This document shows, piece by piece, positions 40,942 to 47,849 of a stretch of DNA of 64,000 bases. A program made the position numbers and the translations under genes. The stretch comes from an uncultured Akkermansia sp. (GTDB taxonomy: Bacteria; Verrucomicrobiota; Verrucomicrobiia; Verrucomicrobiales; Akkermansiaceae): assembly GCA_905200945.1 (NCBI GenBank), contig CAJKMG010000006.1, positions 1 through 64,000 of the forward strand, given 5' to 3'. The notes under the pieces were generated by a model. It was not told the origin of the DNA. It saw only the letters and a list, made by a program, of their open reading frames with translations, and did not search any database. Positions within the stretch are counted from its first letter, which is position 1. Each line of letters starts with the position of its first letter.

Positions 40942-42447
40942 ATGGCGGACAGCGAAAAAGGAAAAACGCCTCATTTCCGCAGAACCCTTGACTTGACGCT
41001 GGCAGAAAAGATAACATCCGGCATCATGGAAGATTATCGTGTCCGGAGAAGCTTTGGAGAACATGTCCTGCGCGGCTCCGTCCTGATTGCAGCCCTCTTC
41101 ATCATGTCTCTGGGCATCGCTCTGTCCGCCAAGGCAGACCTGGGGGTCTCCCCCATCTCCTGCACGCCCTATGTGCTCAGCCTGGCATTTCCGCTAACCA
41201 TGGGAACCGTCACCATCCTCATGCATCTGAGTTTTGTGGCCGTGCAGGCGGCCCTGCTGAAAAGGCAATTCCGTCCGGCGCATCTGCTCCAGATTCCCAT
41301 TGTTTTTATCTTCGGCATTCTGACGGATTTTTCCATGTGGCTCATGGCGCCTCTGGAACCGGACGGATACCTGTGGTCCGTTATTCTCTGCCTGTTCAGC
41401 TGCGTAGTCATCGGGTTCGGCGTCTTTCTTCAGGTTAAGGCGGATGCCGTTCTTCTGGCCGCGGAAGGCATGAGCCTGGCCTTCGTCAAACTCTTCAAAT
41501 GGGAATTCGGCGCCGTAAAAACCGGGGTGGACTGCACGCTCGTCTGCATCGGCCTGGCCTGTTCCCTCATCTTCCTGCCCGGATTGACGGGCATACGGGA
41601 AGGAACCGTGGTGGCCGCCGTCCTGGTGGGAATGATCGTCCGTTTTTTCAACAGACACGTCTTCTGGCCGGACAGGCTCCTGGAACGGCTGGCAAACCCC
41701 GGAGCCTCAGGCGAACTTCTTTCGCTGGCGCAAACAGCCGTTTATGCTCCGGATGCCCCTCTGGTCATTTCCATTGACCGGGAATACGGTTCCGGCGGCC
41801 ATGCCATCGGGAAAATGCTGGCGGAAAAGCTGGGCATCCGATTTTACGACTCGGAACTGGTGTACCTCACGGCCTCCCAGAGCGGCCTCACTCCGGACTA
41901 CATCCGCAAACACGAACAACAGCTTTCCAGTCGCTTCCTGCATGAACTCTACGCCCAGAACTACGCCTACACAGCGGAGGAACTGCCTCCGGAAGACGCC
42001 GCCTTCCTGGCCCAGAGCAAAGTTATCCGGGACATTACGGCCGGTCAGGCGTGCGTCATTGTGGGCCGCTGCGCCAACTTCATCCTGAAAGGGAGGCCCA
42101 ACCTGTTCAGTGTTTTCCTTCATGCGGACAGGAACACGCGCATGCAGCGCGTTATTGAAAACTACGGGGTAAAACCTGGCGGCGCAGCCCGGGCCATGGA
42201 TATCATGGACGCCCGCCGCCGCACCCACTGCCTGCACTACACCGGGCAGGAACTGGGCAATGCACGCCTCTACAACTTGTGCGTCAACACGTCCGACTAT
42301 GGCCTGGAGCGCACGGTGGAACTGATTCTGGAAGCCATCAACACCAGAACCGAACAATCTTCCTCTGTAGAAACGGTTCCCGTCCGCTCCGCATCTTTTC
42401 CCGAACCGGAGGCCGGCAGCATTCCCGGAGAAATATCCCTGGCCTGA
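40942..42447 (+). CDS. Fusion of a YczE/YitT-like membrane domain with a cytidylate kinase-like domain
   Basis: Residues about 35-250 of this 501-residue protein form a five- to six-helix membrane domain like the YczE/YitT (DUF161-related) family: GIALSAKADLGVSPISCTPYVLS, GFGVFLQVKADAVLLAAEGMSLAF. Residues from about 275 form a cytidylate kinase-like P-loop domain starting ISIDREYGSGGHAIGK (P-loop near 283-292, with Met replacing the usual Ser/Thr), then LGIRFYDSELV and VIVGRCANFIL. Cytidylate kinase-like proteins of this REYGSGG type are often stand-alone and of unknown substrate. Tethering to a membrane protein suggests a sensor or transporter coupled to phosphorylation. ATG 40942 is chosen with GGAG 10 bases upstream. 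Confidence 0.85.
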   Translation: MADSEKGKTPHFRRTLDLTLAEKITSGIMEDYRVRRSFGEHVLRGSVLIAALFIMSLGIALSAKADLGVSPISCTPYVLSLAFPLTMGTVTILMHLSFVAVQAALLKRQFRPAHLLQIPIVFIFGILTDFSMWLMAPLEPDGYLWSVILCLFSCVVIGFGVFLQVKADAVLLAAEGMSLAFVKLFKWEFGAVKTGVDCTLVCIGLACSLIFLPGLTGIREGTVVAAVLVGMIVRFFNRHVFWPDRLLERLANPGASGELLSLAQTAVYAPDAPLVISIDREYGSGGHAIGKMLAEKLGIRFYDSELVYLTASQSGLTPDYIRKHEQQLSSRFLHELYAQNYAYTAEELPPEDAAFLAQSKVIRDITAGQACVIVGRCANFILKGRPNLFSVFLHADRNTRMQRVIENYGVKPGGAARAMDIMDARRRTHCLHYTGQELGNARLYNLCVNTSDYGLERTVELILEAINTRTEQSSSVETVPVRSASFPEPEAGSIPGEISLA

Positions 42448-42633
42448 CCGGGGCAAATGTCTCAAACAGGCAATACTTATGTAAAAACTGCCTGATCGGT
42501 AAATAAGAAACCCGGCAGGAAAGCAGATGGCTCCTTCCCTATAAAAGCAGCCCCATCCCTCCAAACTTCCCCGGCTTTTTTCCGGCTGCGCAATTCAAAG
42601 CAACAAGATACGGCCTTTCTGAGTCCAAAAAGC

Positions 42634-43089
42634 ATGAGACTCTGGTCACTCCACCCCTCTTACCTGGATGCTGTCGGCCTGGTTGCCCTGTGGAAGGAAG
42701 GCCTCCTGGCACGCAAAGTTTTGCAGGGACAGACAAAAGGCTATACCCGTCATCCCCAGCTCATCCGCTTCCGGGAAACGGAAAATCCCCTTCACACCAT
42801 GGGCTTTTATCTGAAATCCGTCCATGACGAATCCGTTCGCAGAGGTTACAGCTTTGATGCAGGCAAAATTTTTCCTTGTGCGTGCCGGACCTCTTCCCTC
42901 CTCCCTCTCCCGGATAAACAGCTCGAATACGAATTCCATCATCTACTGAACAAACTCCGGAAAAGGTCCCCCCAGCAATATTTCCTGCTACAACAAACCA
43001 CATCCATTCTCCCCCATCCCCTTTTTCAAGTGATACCGGGCTCTATTTGTACTTGGGAAAAGTACACTCAACCCCAACATCACGGTTAA
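42634..43089 (+). CDS. Pyrimidine dimer DNA glycosylase-like protein (Pyr_excise family)
   Basis: This 151-residue protein resembles the T4 endonuclease V-like family that excises UV-induced pyrimidine dimers. The opening MRLWSLHPSYLDAVGLVALWKEGLLARKVLQG with TKGYTRHPQLIRF, and the closing HPLFQVIPGSICTWEKY, match the bacterial branch. In T4 endonuclease V the N-terminal amine and a Glu are catalytic; which Glu serves here cannot be settled by eye. The stop is followed by an A+T-rich cassette, and the last codons already show that composition. Confidence 0.75.
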   Translation: MRLWSLHPSYLDAVGLVALWKEGLLARKVLQGQTKGYTRHPQLIRFRETENPLHTMGFYLKSVHDESVRRGYSFDAGKIFPCACRTSSLLPLPDKQLEYEFHHLLNKLRKRSPQQYFLLQQTTSILPHPLFQVIPGSICTWEKYTQPQHHG

Positions 43090-43131
43090 AATATATCTTG
43101 ATAAAATGGCTGGCGCAACAAGCAGACGATA

Positions 43132-43510
43132 ATGCATCATTGTCCATATCGTCCCACCCTAGTGGCATTTTGGCATCCGTCTTACTGGAGCGTCGTCATG
43201 TACGAAAGAACAGTTTCTACCTCTAAGAGTGATGGAATCGCTTACTTCCATGACGTTATTCTTGCGATGCGTCCATCTTTTGAAAAGTTCGCCGTTATTT
43301 TAAAAAAAGGAGAATGCCGCTCGAAAGGGTAAACTTGGACAAGCCCTGAACAAAGATAAAGTCGTGGTGTCGACAAACAACACGGCAGAATCCGAAAAGC
43401 CAACTAATAAAAGAGTAGGAAAACAACATTACCGGAATCTACAGGTTGAGAGTTCCCATGGTAAAATCAACCGCCTCCCATTCCTGGTCAACCCTAATCA
43501 ATTATCATGA
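43132..43510 (+). pseudogene. Frameshifted reading frame at an A7 run, upstream of the HExxH protein
   Basis: A frame opens at 43132 (internal ATG 43198: MYERTVSTSKSDGIAYF) and stops at 43332. At an A7 tract (43302-43308) the coding sense appears to pass to another frame that reads NAARKGKLGQALNKDK and continues to PFLVNPNQLS with a TGA at 43508-43510. Removing one A from the tract would join both parts into one protein of about 125 residues whose stop overlaps the next ATG (ATGA). This may be a true pseudogene, a phase-variable tract, a sequencing error or recoding. The product is not recognised. A+T-rich. Confidence 0.45.
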
Positions 43511-44019
43511 GCAATCTGGATATATTTAAAACATATCTCACTAATAATCAAAATAATGAAGCTATCAACTTTCTAAACAATACCTATTTTCAAGGGGACA
43601 AAACCTATCAACTCAAAGTGGAAGACTTTGGAGGAGACCACGCGCATGCTAAAACGGGAGGAACGGAAAGCTCTCCCTGCATTACGTTCAAACCTGCATA
43701 TTTGCGTCGTATACTGACAAACCCCACTAACGAGGAGGAAGTTTTTGCCAAGTGCATTTCAACCCTGCGTCATGAAAGGATGCATGTAGCACAATTAATC
43801 AAAGGGGAATTCTGCACAAAGACCCTGGATGAACTGGAATTCATGGCTTATTCGGAAGAATTGCTTCCAAATTCTGCTCTGCCTGCGTTATCTGATGCGA
43901 TGTGGGAAGCGGCTTGGGAAAAAGCAAACTATCATTATGGCAAGATAACAAATCCTTCTCTTTCGGAGGAATATCAAAAGCGGAAGACGCTAATTGACAG
44001 TCTCCAACGTAATAAGTAA
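43507..44019 (+). CDS. HExxH-motif protein of unknown function in an A+T-rich cassette
   Basis: This 170-residue soluble protein has the zinc-metallopeptidase-like motif HERMH (in LRHERMHVAQLIKGE, near residue 96), followed about 20 residues later by the Glu-rich DELEFMAYSEEL helix, which could supply a third ligand. HExxHxxQ contexts occur in domains attached to polymorphic toxins and phage-borne peptidases. No signal peptide is visible. Base composition is much more A+T-rich than the chromosomal neighbours. Its ATG overlaps the TGA of the frame before it. No immunity-like gene is apparent downstream. Function is unassigned. Confidence 0.65.
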   Translation: MSNLDIFKTYLTNNQNNEAINFLNNTYFQGDKTYQLKVEDFGGDHAHAKTGGTESSPCITFKPAYLRRILTNPTNEEEVFAKCISTLRHERMHVAQLIKGEFCTKTLDELEFMAYSEELLPNSALPALSDAMWEAAWEKANYHYGKITNPSLSEEYQKRKTLIDSLQRNK

Positions 44020-44206
44020 AGGACAACAAAACAGAATCAGCGTATCAAACCTGTTTTTTATTTCCTTAATATCATACGTTCATGCAAGAAGTGGAACAAG
44101 ACAGTCTCCTCAAACAACAAATGTTGAAATGAGATCTTTTGTTCCACTTCTCTTTCTTCCACCAAATACTGACCGGCAGGCTTCCAATGTGGTTGATAAA
44201 AAAGGA

Positions 44207-44240
44207 AAAGGCCTTAAAGCGTTCATGCTTTAAGGCCTTT
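44207..44240 (-). terminator. Terminator downstream of tRNA-Ala
   Basis: A perfect 14-bp stem (44207-44220 with 44227-44240, core GGCCTTAAAGC) with a 6-base loop is followed on the minus strand by TTCCTTTTTTAT. It begins 3 bp beyond the CCA end of the tRNA. Confidence 0.85.
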
Positions 44241-44243
44241 ATT

Positions 44244-44319
44244 TGGTGGAGCATAGCGGGTTCGAACCGCTGACCTCTTCAATGCCATTGAAGCGCTCTA
44301 CCAACTGAGCTAATACCCC
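44244..44319 (-). tRNA. tRNA-Ala (anticodon GGC)
   Basis: Read on the minus strand, the 76-base sequence begins GGGGTATTAGCTCAG. It has the D-loop TTGGTAGAG, an anticodon loop with GGC flanked by stems TTCAA/TTGAA, the T-loop GGTTCGAACCC and an encoded CCA end. The acceptor arms pair GGGGTAT with ATGCTCC (one wobble, one adjustment). It decodes GCC and GCU. An A+T-rich cassette abuts its 3' side, a common location for integrated DNA. Confidence 0.96.
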
Positions 44320-44538
44320 TTTGACTTACGTCTTGGTGCGTCCTGTTGAGGACGGGGAGAAACTATCATTTCCAAAGCGGGCATGCAAGCTTTTTCTACA
44401 AAAAAATTGCCCAGGGATGATTTTTTCGAAAAATACTGAATCCGGAAAGGGCTGCAAATCCCATGCAGACGAAAACAGGGACAGTCTGAACAAATGTGTT
44501 TGAATGAGACTCATTCCTGTTTTACTCTTTCATAAATG

Positions 44539-44796
44539 ATGAAACGCCATCTTTCTCCTCATCGCATGATGTCCGCCTGCGCCCTGGCAATTCTGTTCCT
44601 GGCCGGTTCCGTTCACGCTCAGGAACCCTCCGCAGCAGAAGGGCCTCCGGTTCAAATGGAGGACAGCGGAATCTCCACTCCCCGCAGAGTTGCCGGACTG
44701 GGCGTTCTGGCATTCCTGATCGGCTGGATGATTTGGAGAAGCAGTTCCAGCCGCCAAAAGGACGGGGGACATGACCAGGAAGCTCCCCTGGAATAA
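44539..44796 (+). CDS. Small exported single-span membrane protein
   Basis: This 85-residue protein is not recognised. It has an N-terminal signal peptide (ACALAILFLAGSVHAQ), then about 20 polar residues rich in Glu/Pro. One transmembrane helix follows (VAGLGVLAFLIGWMIW), with a Ser/Arg/Lys and acidic tail. ATG 44536 and ATG 44539 are adjacent start choices. It precedes the PA14-like protein by about 60 bp on the same strand and may be co-transcribed with it. Confidence 0.65.
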   Translation: MKRHLSPHRMMSACALAILFLAGSVHAQEPSAAEGPPVQMEDSGISTPRRVAGLGVLAFLIGWMIWRSSSSRQKDGGHDQEAPLE

Positions 44797-44857
44797 TGCC
44801 GTTTTTGAAAGGTTGCCCGGTTTTCTGCCGTAGTCGTTGCAGGAAAGCGCCCCTGCC

Positions 44858-45472
44858 ATGAACATTATTCTACCCATTTTGAGCTTTCTGTGCGGCGTCA
44901 TGCTGACGGAAGCCGCTTCCGGCTCTTCTGATGAGGGAAAGCCTTCTCCCGGCGTAGTGCAGGAATTATGGTTCGGTATTCCGGGGGCATCCGTAAAGGA
45001 TTTGACCCACAGGAAGGTTCTTGAAACGGCGGCCTCGGACGTTCGCACAATCAGCAATCTGGATGTGAAAAACCTGGGGGACAGGTACGGAGCACGTTAT
45101 TCCGCCTTGCTGAAAGTCCCGGCAAGCGGGAAGTACCGCTTTTACCTGTCTTCCGACGATTCCGCAGAGTTATGGCTGGGCAAGGATGCCACCCAGAAGG
45201 ACATGGCCTGCATCGCCACCGTCAAAGGGTATTCCGACCTCCATAATTGGGGCAACCAGCCCAACCAGGCTTCCGAACCTGTCCAACTGGAGGCGGACAG
45301 GTTTTATTTCCTTCAGGTGATTCACAAGGAAGATGGAGGCCCGGATCACATGTCCGTAGCCTGGGCCGGGCCGGGCATCTCCTCCCCGGTTATTATTCCT
45401 GCCACAGCGCTATTCATGCCACCTGGTATCTTGCCGGAAGAAAAAAAACAATCCCCGGCCAAAGTTGACTGA
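44858..45472 (+). CDS. Secreted PA14-domain protein
   Basis: This 204-residue exported protein consists of a signal peptide (IILPILSFLCGVMLTEA) and one PA14-like beta-barrel: GVVQELWFGIPGASVKDL, YSALLKVPASGKYRFYLSSDDSAELWL, LEADRFYFLQVIHKEDGGPDHMSVAW, then SPVIIPATAL. The 'G.Y.F.l.sDD...l.l' and 'Y.l....eggG.d...v.W' patterns are diagnostic. PA14 domains usually bind carbohydrate. ATG 44858 gives a clean signal peptide. The 5'-truncated protein at the left window edge has the same domain end. Confidence 0.85.
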   Translation: MNIILPILSFLCGVMLTEAASGSSDEGKPSPGVVQELWFGIPGASVKDLTHRKVLETAASDVRTISNLDVKNLGDRYGARYSALLKVPASGKYRFYLSSDDSAELWLGKDATQKDMACIATVKGYSDLHNWGNQPNQASEPVQLEADRFYFLQVIHKEDGGPDHMSVAWAGPGISSPVIIPATALFMPPGILPEEKKQSPAKVD

Positions 45473-45510
45473 AAAGCCTCTTATTACTATCCCGATGAGG
45501 GGGGCTTTTC
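45471..45510 (+). terminator. Hairpin after the PA14 protein gene
   Basis: GAAAAGCC (45471-45478) pairs with GGCTTTTC (45503-45510) around a loop of about 24 bases and includes the stop codon. The A- and T-runs lie within the stem, so it is a plausible but not strong terminator. Confidence 0.5.
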
Positions 45511-45585
45511 AAGAGATAGAATCAATTTGCCGATGGGAAAATAATTATTTTCATAAAATCCATCCCTTATTTCTAATACGGGAAA

Positions 45586-45620
45586 ACCGGACCTCCCCCT
45601 ATCGGGGAAGCCCGGTCTTT
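45586..45620 (+). terminator. Second hairpin with T-run after the PA14 protein gene
   Basis: A stem of about 13 bp with two imperfect pairs (45586-45598 with 45604-45616, ends ACCGG/CCGGT) and a short loop is followed by CTTTTCTC. It could work in either direction, since AAAA precedes it. Confidence 0.65.
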
Positions 45621-45698
45621 TCTCGTCGTGTATCATGTAGTTAATTGAAGCGGCCTGACACAAAAAAATGCCAAAACACCTTCTGAAACCAAATCTAG

Positions 45699-45717
45699 CG
45701 GATTTCGAATCCGCGGT
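45699..45717 (+). repeat. Left copy of a 19-bp inverted repeat
   Basis: CGGATTTCGAATCCGCGGT here is the exact reverse complement of 45984-46002. Each copy is also internally palindromic (CGGATT-TCG-AATCCG). It contrasts with the A+T-rich surroundings. Confidence 0.75.
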
Positions 45718-45983
45718 TTCATTGATGATAAAAAATTCTTAGAGAGAGAAGCGTTTCTTTTCGGAAAGGCAATGTCCGTTCCTTATGAACATAGGTATGG
45801 CAAATCTTTAAAAATAAATGGTTATTGAGTTTTAAAAAGATAAGAATAACAAAAATGACTCCTTCTTTCTCTTGGATTTTTTTCTTCACATGAAAAACTG
45901 AGAGGTTTTTGTATCCAGGATGGACATTCTCGAAGAACATCGGGATTTTTTCTCAAACCTTTTCCTTTCAAGCTAGGAACTTG

Positions 45984-46002
45984 ACCGCGGATTCGAAATC
46001 CG
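45984..46002 (-). repeat. Right copy of a 19-bp inverted repeat
   Basis: This copy matches the left copy perfectly in inverse orientation across 19 bases. The 266 bp between them (45718-45983) contain no supported gene. No target duplication is obvious outside the repeats. Confidence 0.75.
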
Positions 46003-46473
46003 TGTTACGAAGAGAATACCTGAATGAGTGATTTCGAATAAAACGCCCCCTGTTCCAAAGGCTAAGAGGATATGCATTTGCACGTGAAAAGAATCAAATG
46101 ACGACTTTTTTCGGAAGAAAGCAAGTTTTAAACTATGTTTTAGTATAATAAGAAAATACGGCATTATGTAGAACGGTCTTGCCGCAAGATTTCCATAAGA
46201 TTCCGGCTTTTGATATCCAGCGAATCAATCATACAAAAAAACAATAAAATAAGCAATTTCAAAAAAATATACTGAAAGGGAGAAAACATTTCGTAATTGT
46301 CTGACTTAGATCTCGCATTCGCATAAATGATATTGAAAATACGGGAAAGAGGGGAAGTTTCAACAGACGGAAGAAACAGCCCCTTTAATAGACCCAGGCT
46401 GCCGGGAAGAAGCAACTGCGCTTTGCTCCCTTTCAAAATTTTGCCGGGGGAAGGAAGTAAAAACAGGCAGACA

Positions 46474-47184
46474 TCAATGTCTGCGGCGCCTTGCCAGCAA
46501 TCCTCCCAGCCCCAGGAAAGCCAGAGAGGCTGTCGCCGGTTCCGGAATCTGGCTGATGGAAAGGGAGCTGATGGTCATGGAACAGCCGTTGCCGGACGTA
46601 CTGGCCCAGCCTCCCAGGGTCAGCCCGTTCAAGTAAAGAACCGACTTGTCATAATTGATTTCCGTTTTGTTGACCAAGGCCGTGTCTCCAAGGAATGCCT
46701 CCACATAGGTAGAACCGTTTTCCGCCAGGAAATTGACGGTGAGCTTGCCGGAATAGGTGTCGGAAACGGAGCCGCTTTCCCCGGAAACATTCATATTGTT
46801 TCCATTATTGGAAAAGGCCCATGTATTAGTGGTGGTGGAAAAACCGAAGGCCGTCGTCTGCGTATTGTACGATCCTGTGCCCAGGGAAAAGACGGGGCCA
46901 TTTCCAAGCTGGAGGTTGGAAACGTCCATCACAAAGGAATAGGAGGCCCGGGACAGGGAGATGTCCAGGGAAGAAATATTAATCCATGCCCTTTCAGAAG
47001 AGTCAGACAGGATAAGGGTTCCGTTTTCAATGGAGGGACCAGTTCCAAATTTATCAATCTCCACGGAGAGTCCGCCCGTGGTGGAAGCGCCGTTTTCCGT
47101 AAACGTATCCCAAGAGGCAAGAAGATCTGCCTGAGAGAAGGGAGCTCCCAGCAACGCAAGAGTCAGAGATATAGTCTTTTTCAT
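46474..47184 (-). CDS. PEP-CTERM-anchored secreted protein
   Basis: This 236-residue exported protein starts with a signal peptide (TISLTLALLGAPFSQA). Its middle is a beta-sandwich, possibly concanavalin/LamG-like, rich in Ser/Thr/Asn (for example LSDSSERAWINISSLDISLSRASYSF). It ends with a PEP-CTERM sorting signal: IPEPATA, a hydrophobic helix SLAFLGLGGLLA, and the basic end RRRRH. Exosortase would process this signal, but no exosortase gene lies in the window. The function of the displayed domain is unknown. It has its own A+T-rich upstream region and no operon partner. Confidence 0.88.
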   Translation of the reverse strand: MKKTISLTLALLGAPFSQADLLASWDTFTENGASTTGGLSVEIDKFGTGPSIENGTLILSDSSERAWINISSLDISLSRASYSFVMDVSNLQLGNGPVFSLGTGSYNTQTTAFGFSTTTNTWAFSNNGNNMNVSGESGSVSDTYSGKLTVNFLAENGSTYVEAFLGDTALVNKTEINYDKSVLYLNGLTLGGWASTSGNGCSMTISSLSISQIPEPATASLAFLGLGGLLARRRRH

Positions 47185-47849
47185 AAAATATGCTAATTTG
47201 AGGATATTTAAAATATGATGTTTTTTTATCAGGCCGTCAAATCTAACATTATTTCACAGTTTGCTATAAAAAAATCATGCAATTCCATTTGAAGATGTTG
47301 TTGTAGCCAAAAATTTTTATCCAGATTTCAAATATTTGATATTCAGTCTATTTTGATTTTTATCCATACAGAAGGACGAATAATCCGTTCTTCATTTTTG
47401 TGGGAATTTTTTATTCATTGAGTGAAATTAAAAACGCCTGCCAACAAAAAATTTTACTGAAAAAGCACATTTTCATCCCCTGCTCCGCTATTGGGCATGT
47501 ATGAATTACCCGTTATCGGAACATCAACGGCCGTTCAAATTATACACCTGTTATTATCATCTTATTCACAAACCTTTTTCCAGAACCTGCATTCTTTTTT
47601 CCTCAGGAAAAGCATGAAACAGGAAGACCATTTGGGAAGAAAACAGGGAAAGATTCTCATGCCATCGAAAAATCCAGAACGGAATATACGATTTTTCACA
47701 GGCGTTTTTTACTTTCCGTAAATCATCCCCATGCCTTTCCCACACCCTTGAGAACAGGTTCCTTCCATTTCCCCGGAACAGAACGGGAAAAACGTGACGA
47801 CAATTGTCCTTGTTCCAATGACGGACGAACGGTAGATTTTCCGCGCCAT
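47185..47849. other. A+T-rich intergenic region between PEP-CTERM gene and metH
   Basis: This 665-bp divergent spacer must contain both promoters. I searched by eye for a cobalamin or SAM riboswitch ahead of metH and saw no convincing conserved core. Open frames present are short and unlike protein. Confidence 0.5.

Larger units (their letters stand above)
45473..46473. other. A+T-rich intergenic kilobase
   Basis: No convincing gene in about 1 kb. It contains the two hairpins near its left end and a pair of inverted repeats bracketing 266 bp. Open frames here (for example minus 45719-45940 and minus 46164-46436) are A/T-biased, lack ribosome sites and look non-coding. Confidence 0.55.

Noticed and set aside
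44199..44345. Attachment-site duplication of the tRNA-Ala 3' end
   Set aside because: No second copy of the tRNA 3' sequence was seen at the left end of the A+T-rich cassette, so integrative-element borders cannot be claimed.
45719..45940. Frame of 73 codons between the inverted repeats
   Set aside because: Lys/Phe/Ile-rich translation with no ribosome site. It was considered as a product of an invertible element but is not supported.
46164..46436. Minus-strand frame of 90 codons in the A+T-rich gap
   Set aside because: A/T-driven open frame without start signals. The hydrophobic run (LKLLILLFFCMI) is typical of random A+T-rich DNA.
47185..47849. Possible cobalamin or SAM riboswitch upstream of metH
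   Set aside because: No conserved B12-box or SAM-aptamer core could be matched by eye. A covariance-model search would be needed to decide.
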